Assembly (NCBI RefSeq): GCF_000622385.1
Contig: NZ_JASD01000001.1
Coordinates: 31,003-95,002 of the forward strand
DNA length: 64,000 bases
Source of the DNA: Sulfitobacter noctilucicola
Lineage (GTDB): Bacteria > Pseudomonadota > Alphaproteobacteria > Rhodobacterales > Rhodobacteraceae
Reading direction: 5' to 3'
Part shown: piece after piece, positions 17,961 to 26,939 of the stretch
Position numbering within the stretch: the stretch's first letter is position 1
Layout of the letters: each line of letters starts with the position of its first letter
Made by a program: the position numbers and the translations under genes
Notes under the pieces: model-generated
What the model was told of the DNA's origin: nothing
The model's database searches: none
What the model saw: only the letters and a program-made list of their open reading frames with translations

Positions 17961-18953
17961 ATGGCCCGTGACGATTCCCATCTGCCGAAGGCGCTGCAAG
18001 GCTTGCGGATACCGCTGATCGCATCGCCGTTGTTTATCATATCGGTGCCGAAACTGGTGATCGCCCAGTGTAAGGCGGGGATCGTCGGGTCGTTTCCGGC
18101 GTTGAACGCGCGTGAAGGAGAGGGAGAGCATCCACTGCTCGACACATGGTTGACCGAAATCAAGGAAGAGCTGGACCGGCACAATCAGGCCAATCCGGAC
18201 CGGCCAGCGGCGCCTTATGCGGTGAACCAGATTGTGCACCGGTCCAACGGGCGGCTGGAGCGTGATCTGGATATTTGTGTCAAACACGAGGTACCGATCT
18301 GGATCACCTCACTGGGCGCGCGGGTCGAAGTGAACGAGGCCGCGCATTCCTGTGGCGGGATCGTTTTGCACGATATCATCAACAACCGTTTCGCCAAAAA
18401 GGCGATTGAAAAAGGGGCTGACGGTCTGGTGGCTGTGGCGGCGGGTGCCGGTGGCCATGCGGGCCAGCAATCCCCCTTTGCTCTGGTACGCGAAATCCGT
18501 GAATGGTTCGACGGGCCGCTGGCTCTGTCCGGGTCAATCGCGACCGGTGAGAGCTTGCTTGCCGCGCGGGCGATGGGGGCTGATCTGGGCTATACCGGAT
18601 CGCCGTTTATTGCCACGGACGAGGCGAACGCGGATCAGGGATACAAGGACATGATTGTGGACAGCGGCGCGGAGGACATCGTCTATTCGTCGCTCTTTAC
18701 CGGTGTTTGGGGCAATTACCTGAAAGGATCGGTCGAGGCGGCGGGCATGGACCCCGACAACCTGCCACAGGCGGATGCATCCTCAATGAACTTTGGTCAG
18801 GACCGCGAAAAGCCCAAAGCGTGGAAAACGATCTGGGGTTCCGGTCAGGGGATCGGGGCAATCAAATCCGTCGGACCGGCGGCTTCAATCGTGGACCGGA
18901 TGGCGACGGAGTATCAAGCCGCAGGCAAGAAGCTGGCGGCGGAGTTTTCGTGA
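17961..18953 (+). CDS. Nitronate monooxygenase / 2-nitropropane dioxygenase-like flavoprotein
   Basis: A 330-residue FMN-dependent TIM-barrel protein. The start is set at 17961 (MARDDSHLPKALQG), because GGAGG lies seven bases before it; an earlier in-frame start at 17889 would cross the hairpin. Family features are IPLIASPLFIISVPKLV, HDIINNRFAKKAIEKGADG and the glycine-rich AGAGGHAGQQSPF phosphate-binding loop. Many relatives in acyl-CoA clusters are not true nitronate oxidases and probably act as NAD(P)H-dependent flavin or enoyl reductases. The gene overlaps the following phosphatase gene by four bases (GTGA). Confidence 0.85.
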   Translation: MARDDSHLPKALQGLRIPLIASPLFIISVPKLVIAQCKAGIVGSFPALNAREGEGEHPLLDTWLTEIKEELDRHNQANPDRPAAPYAVNQIVHRSNGRLERDLDICVKHEVPIWITSLGARVEVNEAAHSCGGIVLHDIINNRFAKKAIEKGADGLVAVAAGAGGHAGQQSPFALVREIREWFDGPLALSGSIATGESLLAARAMGADLGYTGSPFIATDEANADQGYKDMIVDSGAEDIVYSSLFTGVWGNYLKGSVEAAGMDPDNLPQADASSMNFGQDREKPKAWKTIWGSGQGIGAIKSVGPAASIVDRMATEYQAAGKKLAAEFS

Positions 18954-19600
18954 GCGAGCTTCTGGTCATCCGGCACGGGCAGGCGTCATTCGGACATGAT
19001 GACTATGACGTGCTGTCCGATCTGGGGCACCAGCAAGCGGAGGCGGTGGGTGCGTTGCTGCGCGAGATGGCGTGGGTGCCGGATCGGCTGGTGACAGGCA
19101 CGCTGAAACGGCAGCGCGATACGCTGACCTCAATGGGTTTTGCCGGAGGTGGCGAAGAACATGCAGGCTTCAACGAATACGACTTTGGCGATTTGTTGCA
19201 GGCGCGGTTCAGGGGCGATGTGCCTGATCTGGTCAAAGGCGACCGGCGCACGCATTTCCGCACGCTTCGTGAAACCGTATTCGAATGGCAGGACGCGTCC
19301 TTTGACGGTGCATCCGAGACCTATGCGGAATTTGCAGCACGTGTTGAAGCGGCGCGCGCATTTGCCTGCGATACCGATGCCAAGCGTGTGCTGGTGGTGT
19401 CATCGGGGGGCGTGATCGGACAGATGACCGCCGTCGCGCTTGGGGCCGACAGGCGGCACATGATGGAGCTGAATTTGCAGATCAAGAACACGGCGATGAC
19501 ACGGTTTGTGTTCAATGGTGCGCGGTGTTCCTTGAATGAATTCAACGCAACGCCGCATTTTATGACGCCAGAAGGCGCCAAGCTGTTAAGCTATAGCTGA
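18950..19600 (+). CDS. Histidine phosphatase family protein (GTG start)
   Basis: A 216-residue histidine phosphatase with the RHG motif at its very start (SELLVIRHGQASFGHDDYDV) and the second histidine region replaced by VVSSGGVIGQM, where serine stands at the usual histidine of V-x-H-G. I choose the GTG at 18950, overlapping the previous stop, since the RHG strand normally begins within a few residues; a start at 18707 would read through the previous gene. It is followed nine bases later by an ACAD10/11-type kinase gene. A phosphatase next to a kinase that phosphorylates hydroxyacyl-CoA could remove a phosphate intermediate, which is an inference. Confidence 0.82.
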   Translation: MSELLVIRHGQASFGHDDYDVLSDLGHQQAEAVGALLREMAWVPDRLVTGTLKRQRDTLTSMGFAGGGEEHAGFNEYDFGDLLQARFRGDVPDLVKGDRRTHFRTLRETVFEWQDASFDGASETYAEFAARVEAARAFACDTDAKRVLVVSSGGVIGQMTAVALGADRRHMMELNLQIKNTAMTRFVFNGARCSLNEFNATPHFMTPEGAKLLSYS

Positions 19601-19609
19601 GGGACGACT

Positions 19610-20641
19610 ATGAGCACTGATACACAAACATTGGATGAAGCGGCGGTCGCCAGCTATCTCAAAGAGAACCTGCCCGGTTTCGAAGGGCCGATGGACGTAA
19701 CCAAGTTCCAGACGGGCCAGTCCAACCCGACCTTCATGCTGAAAACACCTGCGCACAACTATGTGCTGCGGCGCAAGCCGCCGGGGGTTTTGCTGAAGTC
19801 CGCGCATGCGGTGGACCGTGAATACCGTGTTCAAAAGGCATTGCAGGGATCGGATGTGCCGGTCAGCAAGATGCATCTGCTTTGTGAAGACGACGACGTC
19901 ATCGGGTCCATGTTTTACATCATGGACCATGTGCCGGGCCGCAACTTTAACGAGCCTGAGATGCCGGGACTGACGCCTGCGGACCGGACGGGTGTGATTG
20001 ACGATATGAACCGCGTTCTGGCCGCCTTGCATGAGGTCGACATTGATGCTGTCGGGCTGAGCGATTACGGCCCCGAGGGGAACTATTTCGAACGGCAAGT
20101 CGGTCGCTGGTCCAAGCAGTACCGCGCATCCGAGACACAAAAGAACCCTTCAATGGATGCCTTGATGGTGGAACTTGTTGAAGCCCAGCCCGAAGATGAC
20201 GGGCAGCGCACGCTGGTGCATGGGGACTACCGTCTCGATAATATGATCTTTGATGCGGAGACGACCGATTGCCGTGCCGTGCTGGATTGGGAGCTGTCGA
20301 CTATTGGACATCCGTTTGCGGATCTGGCCGCCGTCATCATGCAGTGGCAATTGCCGTCAGGTACCGAAGGGCGCGGGATGGGCGGGTTGGACCGTGCAGC
20401 CCTTGGCCTGCCGTCTGATGAAGCCTTTATTGCGAAGTATTGCGAGCGGCGTGGCTTGAATGGCATCGACAACTTTGGCTACTACCTAGGTTTTTGTTTC
20501 TTCCGTATGGCGGGTATCATTCAGGGTGTTTTGAAGCGCGGGCTGGACGGGAACGCATCGAACCCTGAACGGGCGCTGAAGTTGGGTGAATTTGTGCCGG
20601 TGTTTGCCCAGCACGGCCTAGACGCCCTGCGGCGCGGATAG
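19610..20641 (+). CDS. ACAD10/11-type phosphotransferase (aminoglycoside phosphotransferase fold)
   Basis: A 343-residue kinase-like protein. The N-lobe KFQTGQSNPTFMLKT and YVLRRKPPGVLLKSAHAVDRE, and the catalytic loop LVHGDYRLDNMIFD followed by VLDWELSTIGHPFADLA, are those of the phosphotransferase domain fused to acyl-CoA dehydrogenase in animal ACAD10/11 and of LvaA in bacterial levulinate catabolism. Those kinases phosphorylate 4-hydroxyacyl-CoA so that the partner dehydrogenase can act on it. The matching ACAD10/11-type dehydrogenase is encoded at 36233-37549 in this window. The neighbouring histidine phosphatase and IclR regulator genes share its strand and close spacing. Confidence 0.88.
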   Translation: MSTDTQTLDEAAVASYLKENLPGFEGPMDVTKFQTGQSNPTFMLKTPAHNYVLRRKPPGVLLKSAHAVDREYRVQKALQGSDVPVSKMHLLCEDDDVIGSMFYIMDHVPGRNFNEPEMPGLTPADRTGVIDDMNRVLAALHEVDIDAVGLSDYGPEGNYFERQVGRWSKQYRASETQKNPSMDALMVELVEAQPEDDGQRTLVHGDYRLDNMIFDAETTDCRAVLDWELSTIGHPFADLAAVIMQWQLPSGTEGRGMGGLDRAALGLPSDEAFIAKYCERRGLNGIDNFGYYLGFCFFRMAGIIQGVLKRGLDGNASNPERALKLGEFVPVFAQHGLDALRRG

Positions 20642-20650
20642 TTTCGCCTG

Positions 20651-21463
20651 ATGGATGATTTGGAGGCAAATGCAGGTGAGGGCGCGGACGGTAAGGACCG
20701 TAACTTTGTCACGGCACTTGCCCGGGGTCTGGAGGTTTTGCGGTGTTTTCGCGATGGCGAAGTCAGCCTGAGCAACAGTGATTTCTCTGAACGCACCGGT
20801 CTGCCCAAGGCGACAGTGTCGCGGCTGACCCATACGCTTTGCGCCCTGGATTATCTTGTGGCTGATCCGCGTGGCGGGACATACCGGTTAAGCGCAGGTG
20901 TCCTGCATCTGGGGTTTGGTCTGCTGTCGGGAATGGATATCGGCGACCGTGCGATGCAGGAAATGGAAAAACTGCGTGATGGGCCGAATTCCAGCATCAC
21001 CGTAGCGCTGGCAGAGCAACATCAACTGGATGCAGTTTATCTCGCGACCTGTGTTTCCTATGAGAGTGTCACGCTGGCCATACGCGTTGGTACAAGGCTG
21101 CCAATTTTCCATTCTGCAATTGGTCAGGCGATTCTGATCGGCATGAGCACCGATGCCCGCGAGGCCGTGTTCGATATCGCCGCGCGCCGCGATCCGCAGA
21201 CCGAGGCGGACGGGCGGGCATGGTACGCGCAGGCGCTTGCGATCTACGAAGAAAAGGGTTTTTGTGTCGGCTACGGAAGTTGGCGCAAGGATGTGAACGG
21301 CATTGCCGTACCGGTGTTTTCGCTGGGTGGAAAACGCGTTTTTGGTCTGAATGTCGGGGGGCCGTCCTATCGGGTGAAACCCAAGCAACTGGAAACCGTT
21401 TATGGCCCGCGGCTGATAAAGGCTGCAGAAACCCTGAGTATCCGGCCCTTCCAAAAACCATAG
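20651..21463 (+). CDS. IclR-family transcriptional regulator
   Basis: A 270-residue IclR protein. The N-terminal winged helix starts at about residue 20 (FVTALARGLEVLRCFRDG) and includes the recognition helix region GLPKATVSRLTHTLCALDYL; the C-terminal effector domain runs from about residue 95 to the end. Relatives control aromatic and fatty-acid catabolism. It lies nine bases after the kinase gene. A perfect 19-base palindrome 9 bases after its stop, and a related site before the operon at 12634, are probable binding sites, so it may control both its own block and the importer at 21854. Confidence 0.9.
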   Translation: MDDLEANAGEGADGKDRNFVTALARGLEVLRCFRDGEVSLSNSDFSERTGLPKATVSRLTHTLCALDYLVADPRGGTYRLSAGVLHLGFGLLSGMDIGDRAMQEMEKLRDGPNSSITVALAEQHQLDAVYLATCVSYESVTLAIRVGTRLPIFHSAIGQAILIGMSTDAREAVFDIAARRDPQTEADGRAWYAQALAIYEEKGFCVGYGSWRKDVNGIAVPVFSLGGKRVFGLNVGGPSYRVKPKQLETVYGPRLIKAAETLSIRPFQKP

Positions 21464-21853
21464 CGGCAAGATGTTCCGCACTGCGGAACAACGGCGTGCA
21501 GGTGGCCCTTTGAGATTCGCGTAAGACGGGTTGGATTTCCAGAAATATGGATAGCATCGCATTGCCAGAAAAAGGGCGGATACCTGCATAAATTTTGCCC
21601 TGTATGTCGCTTTCAAAATGAACAGAAACTTCAATTATTTCAATCAATTCAAGGCTTCATACAAGGCTTTCGGCTGCCGCTTTTTGCGGCAGGGCAATCG
21701 GGCCGTGTGCGGGGGGCGGATAGACACTTGGTTGTGACGCAGGGTTACAGAGCGTCTGTGCCCTTGACTTTGACAGGGGGTATGCAACTCTTTCGCTTAG
21801 CTAATGACCCTGAACAGATCAATCGGGGCGCAGCTTATCCTAGGGAGGAACAC
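21464..21853. other. Intergenic region before the first Liv-type importer
   Basis: A 390-base stretch with no convincing gene. It starts with the perfect IclR-type palindrome (21472-21490), then an AT-richer stretch around 21590-21660, and ends with TTGACA-like hexamers near 21763-21776 and the ribosome site AGGGAGGA before the ATG at 21854. It should carry the promoter of the importer operon. I see no riboswitch or small RNA that I can support. Confidence 0.6.
21472..21490. promoter_or_regulatory. Perfect palindrome, probable IclR operator
   Basis: TGTTCCGCA-C-TGCGGAACA is a perfect 19-base inverted repeat around one C, nine bases after the IclR stop codon and 364 bases before the importer start. 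Its arms resemble known IclR-family sites (TTCCGC/GCGGAA). The related site at 12572-12590 supports a shared regulator. Confidence 0.65.
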
Positions 21854-23098
21854 ATGAAGAAGATTACCAAACTTGGCGCGGTGTCCGCGCTGTCATTGAT
21901 CATCGGCGCCACTGCGGCATTTGCCGAAGATATCAAGATTGCGTTTATTGATCCGTTGTCCGGCCCGTTTGCCAGCACGGGTACAAATGGCCTGCACCAG
22001 TTCGAACATGCCGTGGATTTCATGGTAAACGACGAAGGTGGCGTTCTGGATGGCCAGACCATGGAAGTTGTCGGTTTTGACAACAAAATCAGCCCCAAAG
22101 AATCACTGATCCAGCTTCAGGTCGCGATTGACCAGGGTATCCGTTATATTGTTCAGGGTAACTCCTCTGGTGTTGCGAACGCGCTGACCGAAGCGATCGA
22201 CAAGCACAACCGCCGCAACCCCGACAGCCGCGTCCTGTTTCTGAACTACGCTGCTGTTGATCCGGCGCTGACCAATGACAAGTGTAACTTCTGGCACTTC
22301 CGGTTTGATGCAAACGCAGACATTAAAATGGACGCGCTGACGGATGTCATTGCAGCAGACGACAGCATCAAAAAAGTTTACATCATCGGGCAGGACTATT
22401 CGTTTGGTAAGGCTGTATCCGCTGCCGCGAACAAGATGCTGGGTGAAAAATCACCTGACATGGAAATTGTTGGTGACGAACTGCACCCGATCGGCAAAGT
22501 TAAGGACTTTACGCCATATGCGCGCAAGGTTGTGGCCTCTGGTGCGGATGCCGTGATCACAGGTAACTGGGGTTCGGACATGCTGGGTCTGGGTAAGTCG
22601 ATCATCGAAAATGGTTTCGAAGGTCCGATTTACACGTATTATGCGGCCGGTTCCGGTATGACGGCGGCCTTTGGTGACAGCGCCAAGGATCGTATCCGTC
22701 TGATCTCTCAGGGTGCCATCAACCCTATTGGTTCTGACCGTGCACGGGACGCATACAATTCGTTCCTTGAGCGTCACCCCGATGGCAACATCGACCAGAG
22801 CCGTATCTACAACACAATCGGCATGTTGGCAGAAGCGATCAAAGAAGCCGGTACAGCAGATGATGTTGTCGCCGTGGCGAGTGCGCTGGAAAGCATGGAG
22901 TACGAATCCATGTGGGGCGGTAAACTGTTCATGCGTCCACAGGATCACCAGTTGATTCAGGACATGCATATTGGTGTTCACACAGATGAGGACATCGAGT
23001 TCCCCTACGACAGCTCGACGTTTGGTGTAAAAACTGAATCGACAATCGAGATGGCGTCTATGGACAGCCCGACAACTTGCGAGATGAAGCGCCCATAA
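21854..23098 (+). CDS. livJ: Branched-chain-amino-acid-type ABC importer substrate-binding protein
   Basis: A periplasmic binding protein of the type I (LivJ-like) class, 414 residues from the start at 21854, which follows AGGGAGGA. The signal peptide MKKITKLGAVSALSLIIGA ends at AFA, giving a mature protein beginning EDIKIAF. The ligand-binding fold is recognisable in FIDPLSGPFASTGTNG and VVGFDNKISPKESLIQLQV. It leads a five-gene importer operon (livJHMGF). The setting among acyl-CoA genes suggests a carboxylate rather than an amino acid as ligand, but this is not shown by the protein itself. Confidence 0.92.
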   Translation: MKKITKLGAVSALSLIIGATAAFAEDIKIAFIDPLSGPFASTGTNGLHQFEHAVDFMVNDEGGVLDGQTMEVVGFDNKISPKESLIQLQVAIDQGIRYIVQGNSSGVANALTEAIDKHNRRNPDSRVLFLNYAAVDPALTNDKCNFWHFRFDANADIKMDALTDVIAADDSIKKVYIIGQDYSFGKAVSAAANKMLGEKSPDMEIVGDELHPIGKVKDFTPYARKVVASGADAVITGNWGSDMLGLGKSIIENGFEGPIYTYYAAGSGMTAAFGDSAKDRIRLISQGAINPIGSDRARDAYNSFLERHPDGNIDQSRIYNTIGMLAEAIKEAGTADDVVAVASALESMEYESMWGGKLFMRPQDHQLIQDMHIGVHTDEDIEFPYDSSTFGVKTESTIEMASMDSPTTCEMKRP

Positions 23099-23109
23099 GC
23101 GCTTGATCC

Positions 23110-23140
23110 TGTCCCGCTGCGGTCGTGCCGTGGCGGGACA
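23110..23140 (+). terminator. Hairpin between substrate-binding protein and permease genes
   Basis: TGTCCCGC and GCGGGACA pair over eight bases around a 15-base loop that itself contains CGG/CCG. No T-run follows. Such hairpins after a binding-protein gene usually stabilise its mRNA and reduce read-through so that binding protein exceeds permease. A similar hairpin stands at the same place in the second importer (55936-55959). Confidence 0.55.
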
Positions 23141-23183
23141 ATTGTCTAATCTGAACACTCACTGCTAACCTTTTGGGGGACCG

Positions 23184-24140
23184 ATGGAACTCATCCTCGT
23201 CAATTTGATTGACGGGCTGGTGACGGGATTGCTGCTTTTCATGCTTTCCGCCGGCCTGACGCTTATCTTCTCTATGATGGGCGTGCTGAACTTCGCCCAT
23301 GCCAGCTTTTATATGCTGGGTGCCTATTTCGCCTATTCCATCAGCCTTGCTGTTGGCTTCTGGATGGGCCTGCTAATTGCACCGCTGATTGTCGGTCTGC
23401 TGGGAGCAGGTGTTGAAAGGTACGGGTTAAGACGTGTTCACCAATATGGTCACGTGCCTGAACTGATCTTTACGTTCGGTCTGGCGCTGTTGATCGAAGA
23501 ATTGGTCCAGTTCATCTGGGGCAAGAACCAGATGCCATATGATGTGCCGGATGTTTTGAACTTCACGGCCTTTGCCATCGCTGGAAACTCCATCCCGGCA
23601 TATAAGATTTTCATGATCTTTATCTCGGTCAGTATCTTTATTGGCCTGCTTTATATCCTGACCAAAACGCGTGTTGGGATGATCATCCAAGCCGCACTGA
23701 GCTATCCGCGGACGGTTGAAGCGCTGGGGCATAATGTGCCGCTGATCTTCATGGGTGTGTTCGGTGTCGGAACAGCGCTGGCCGGTGTGGCGGGCGTGAT
23801 TGCGGGGCCGGTGCTGGGTACATTCCCGGGCATGGCTTTCGTTCTCGGCTCCATCGTTTTTGTGACAATCGTTATTGGTGGTCTCGGTTCGCTTTGGGGG
23901 GCGCTGGTGGCGTCCTTGCTGATCGGCTGGATTACGACATTTGCCAAATCATACAACATCGCGATGTCCGATATTCTGAACGGGATCGGCATCTCGACTC
24001 CCGAGAATATGAGCGAACATCCATTGCGGGATTTGTGGACGGTGACCAGCCCTCAGATTGCTGACATCCTGCCCTATATCCTGATGGTGTTGATCCTGAT
24101 CTTCCGTCCTGCGGGCCTTTTCGGAAAGCGTGAATCATGA
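23184..24140 (+). CDS. livH: Liv-type ABC importer permease LivH
   Basis: A 318-residue inner-membrane permease of the branched-chain amino acid family, with about eight hydrophobic segments. It begins ELILVNLIDGLVTGLLLFML and has GLTLIFSMMGVLNFAHASFY, the usual signature near the N-terminus, and the EAA-like cytoplasmic region around YPRTVEALGHNVPLIF. It is longer than the second LivH in this window (283 residues), with an extra segment near EHPLRDLWTVTSPQ. It overlaps livM by four bases (ATGA). Confidence 0.92.
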   Translation: MELILVNLIDGLVTGLLLFMLSAGLTLIFSMMGVLNFAHASFYMLGAYFAYSISLAVGFWMGLLIAPLIVGLLGAGVERYGLRRVHQYGHVPELIFTFGLALLIEELVQFIWGKNQMPYDVPDVLNFTAFAIAGNSIPAYKIFMIFISVSIFIGLLYILTKTRVGMIIQAALSYPRTVEALGHNVPLIFMGVFGVGTALAGVAGVIAGPVLGTFPGMAFVLGSIVFVTIVIGGLGSLWGALVASLLIGWITTFAKSYNIAMSDILNGIGISTPENMSEHPLRDLWTVTSPQIADILPYILMVLILIFRPAGLFGKRES

Positions 24141-25459
24141 CCGACGAGATGACCAAAGACCCCAAAGGGCAAATCACAACCGACCCCAGCAAGCCCGCAC
24201 AGCGGATGCGCGCAGGGTCGATGACCATTACATTGGGTCCGTGGATTATCGCAGGCATTGCGCTGATGCTGATGCCTTTCATCTTCACGTCCAATTCCGC
24301 GCTGACAATCATGAACCAGATGTGGATCACGGTGATTTTCGCGCTGGCCTATAACATGTTGCTGGGTCAGGGCGGGATGCTGTCCTTTGGCCATGCGGTT
24401 TACATGGGTCTTGGCGGCTTCTTCTGTATGCACATCATGAATTACGTCGAAGACTACGGCGTTGCCTTCCCGTTGCCGCTGCTACCGCTCTTTGGTGGGT
24501 TGTTCGGCATGGGGTTTGCGATGCTTATCGGGTCATTCTCGACCTCGGGCGCAGGCACACGCTTTGCGATGATCTCGCTCGGGGTGGGTGAACTGATTGC
24601 CGCCTGTTCGGTCATCATCGTCGCCTTCTTTGGCGGTGAGGAAGGTATTTCGGGCGACCGGACCTATGGCCTGCCGTTCTTTGGTGTCGAGTTCCTGAAA
24701 CAGATCGAAGTCTACTATCTGATTTCCTTCTGGCTGATGTTATCGGCGGCGCTGATGTATCTGTTCTCGCGTACTCCGGTTGGCCGGATGGCCAACGCGG
24801 TCCGCGACAACCCCGAGCGCGCGCAGTTCCTTGGATACTCCGCACGATGGGTCCGCTTCTACAGCTTCTGTGCCTCTGGTTTCTTCTGCGGCATCGCGGG
24901 TGGTCTGTTCGCCATCAGCTATGAAATCCTGACCGAAGAGAACCTGAACGCGGCTTCATCGGGTGTAATCCTGCTGGTGACCTTCCTTGGTGGTGTGGGC
25001 TTCTTCTTTGGCCCCATCATCGGCGCGATTGCCTTTACCCTGCTGCAAACGGTGCTGAGCCTTCAGACAGAGTTGTGGTCGATCTATGCCGGTGCATTGT
25101 TCCTTGCTACGGTGATGTTCTTTCCGGGTGGTTTGGCGGGTCTTTTGATGATGCACGTGCCAGCCATCAAGCTGGGTAAGGCGAGCGGATTGATTATGCC
25201 GTATATCAAGACACTGATCCCTGCTGCTATTGGTGTCTTGGGCCTATGTGCCTTGATCGAGATGACGTTCCACTACCGTCACGGGGCAACAGGCGACCAT
25301 GAGATGACGCTGTTCTGGACGACATTCGACAGTCACTCGATCCTGCCCTGGCTGGTTGCCGGACTGATCACAGTGGTGGGCATTGGCATTGCCAAAGTCA
25401 CCGCCCCAAGCATGAAAGAAGCATGGGATGAAGCGAATACAGCAGGAGGCGGATCATGA
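24137..25459 (+). CDS. livM: Liv-type ABC importer permease LivM
   Basis: A 440-residue permease, long for LivM (usually 300-350), with a hydrophilic N-terminal 30 residues and an extra hydrophobic C-terminal part (about residues 345-430, including IKTLIPAAIGVLGLCALIE and SHSILPWLVAGLITVVGIG). The core has YNMLLGQGGMLSFGHAVYMG and AVRDNPERAQFLGYSARWVR, which are diagnostic. It overlaps livH and livG by four bases each, so the four transporter genes are coupled. Confidence 0.9.
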   Translation: MTDEMTKDPKGQITTDPSKPAQRMRAGSMTITLGPWIIAGIALMLMPFIFTSNSALTIMNQMWITVIFALAYNMLLGQGGMLSFGHAVYMGLGGFFCMHIMNYVEDYGVAFPLPLLPLFGGLFGMGFAMLIGSFSTSGAGTRFAMISLGVGELIAACSVIIVAFFGGEEGISGDRTYGLPFFGVEFLKQIEVYYLISFWLMLSAALMYLFSRTPVGRMANAVRDNPERAQFLGYSARWVRFYSFCASGFFCGIAGGLFAISYEILTEENLNAASSGVILLVTFLGGVGFFFGPIIGAIAFTLLQTVLSLQTELWSIYAGALFLATVMFFPGGLAGLLMMHVPAIKLGKASGLIMPYIKTLIPAAIGVLGLCALIEMTFHYRHGATGDHEMTLFWTTFDSHSILPWLVAGLITVVGIGIAKVTAPSMKEAWDEANTAGGGS

Positions 25460-26217
25460 GCGCACCAGCACTTGAGCTCACGGGCCTGAAGAAGAGTTTC
25501 GGCAAAGCCGAGATCATCCGCGGGATTGATTTGTCCATCGGCAAGGCAGAGCGCCATGCGATCATCGGGCCAAACGGTGCGGGTAAATCCACGCTGTTCA
25601 ACCTGATCACCGCACGGTTCCCGCCCACGGCTGGCACGGTCAAACTGCATGGTGAGGATCTGGCAGGGCTTGAGCCGTACCAGATTAACCGCAAGGGCCT
25701 GTCACGGTCTTTCCAGATCACCAACATCTTTCCCAAGATGAGCGTGTTTGAGAACGTGCGCTGTGCGTTGTTGTGGGCGCAGGGGTACAAGTATTCCTTC
25801 TGGAATCTGGTGTCCCGCTCGCGCGGGCTTAATGAAGGGGCGGACGCCATTCTTGAGCAGATCAACCTGTTGGAACGGCGCGATGTCGCGGCTGGGCTGT
25901 TGTCTTACGCTGAACAACGCGCGCTTGAGATCGGGATTACCATCGCGGGTGGTGCGGATGTTATCATGCTGGATGAGCCGACGGCCGGCATGAGCCATTC
26001 AGAGACCGATTATATCACCGATCTGATCCTCAAGGTAACGGCAGGCAAGACCCTGATCATGGTTGAGCATGACATGGGCGTTGTCTTTGGATTGGCGGAC
26101 CGGATTTCGGTGCTGGTTTACGGAGAGATCATCGCGACCAATACGCCCGAACTGGTGCGGGCAGATCCCAAGGTTCAAGAAGCCTATCTGGGCGCAGCGC
26201 TGGAGGCAGAACATTGA
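25456..26217 (+). CDS. livG: Liv-type ABC importer ATPase LivG
   Basis: A 253-residue ABC ATPase. Walker A is GPNGAGKST (near residue 37), the signature region is LLSYAEQRALEIG with tyrosine and alanine in place of the usual SGGQ glycines, and Walker B is DVIMLDEPTAGM, followed by the switch histidine in MVEHDMGVV. The signature deviation is common in LivG-type subunits. It is coupled to livM and livF by four-base overlaps. Confidence 0.92.
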   Translation: MSAPALELTGLKKSFGKAEIIRGIDLSIGKAERHAIIGPNGAGKSTLFNLITARFPPTAGTVKLHGEDLAGLEPYQINRKGLSRSFQITNIFPKMSVFENVRCALLWAQGYKYSFWNLVSRSRGLNEGADAILEQINLLERRDVAAGLLSYAEQRALEIGITIAGGADVIMLDEPTAGMSHSETDYITDLILKVTAGKTLIMVEHDMGVVFGLADRISVLVYGEIIATNTPELVRADPKVQEAYLGAALEAEH

Positions 26218-26915
26218 TCGAAGTCAACAACATGCACGCCTATTACGGCAAGTCGCACATCCTGCAAGGGGTGACGATGAACGTACAGGAGGGCGAGATT
26301 GTCGCGCTTTTGGGGCGCAACGGTGTAGGGCGGTCCACGACCTGCAAGGCGATCATGGGCGAGGTGGAACCGCAGGGTTCGGTCAAGTTCAAAGGCCAGG
26401 AGATTTCCGGCAAGAAAGCCTTTGAGATTGCGAACATGGGCATCGGGTATGTGCCGGAAAACCGCGATATCTTTCCGGGTCTGACCACGCGCCAGAACCT
26501 GACACTGGGGCTTAAACCCGGTCAAAAGGACGGTGCCGGTCGCTGGTCGATGCAGATGATGTTCGAGATGTTTGAAAACCTTGATCGCCGCGCAGATGTC
26601 GAGGCATCGGTGTTGTCGGGCGGGGAACAGCAAATGCTGACCATGTGTCGGACATTGATGGGCGATCCTGACTTTGTGATGATTGACGAGCCGACAGAGG
26701 GTCTCTCGCCGCAGATGGTGCAAAAGGTGGCAGAAGTGCTGCAGGCGATTGCGGCCAAGGGGATTTCGACCCTGCTGGTTGAGCAAAAGCTGTCCATCGC
26801 CATGGACATCGCGCATCGTGTTTACGTGATGGGCCACGGTCAGGTTGTTTTCGAAGGCACACCGGACGAGCTGAAAGCGCGTGATGACGTGCGGAAGGAA
26901 TGGCTCGAAGTCTGA
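26214..26915 (+). CDS. livF: Liv-type ABC importer ATPase LivF with Arg in Walker A
   Basis: A 233-residue ABC ATPase starting at a TTG that overlaps the livG stop (TTGA), with GGAGG upstream. The signature VLSGGEQQML and Walker B DFVMIDEPTEGL are intact. The Walker A motif reads GRNGVGRST (residues 34-42), so the phosphate-binding lysine at position 40 is arginine (codon CGG). In most ABC ATPases this change cripples hydrolysis, while the partner LivG keeps a normal Walker A. It may be a natural asymmetric pair or a lineage trait. The second LivF (58510) has the normal lysine. Confidence 0.9.
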   Translation: MIEVNNMHAYYGKSHILQGVTMNVQEGEIVALLGRNGVGRSTTCKAIMGEVEPQGSVKFKGQEISGKKAFEIANMGIGYVPENRDIFPGLTTRQNLTLGLKPGQKDGAGRWSMQMMFEMFENLDRRADVEASVLSGGEQQMLTMCRTLMGDPDFVMIDEPTEGLSPQMVQKVAEVLQAIAAKGISTLLVEQKLSIAMDIAHRVYVMGHGQVVFEGTPDELKARDDVRKEWLEV

Positions 26916-26939
26916 CACTATACATTCAGGAGAGCGCCG

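Noticed and set aside
21707..21853. Upstream in-frame start of the first binding-protein gene, adding 49 residues.
   Set aside because: The added stretch has no signal-peptide character and the AGGGAGGA site and true signal peptide mark the start at 21854.
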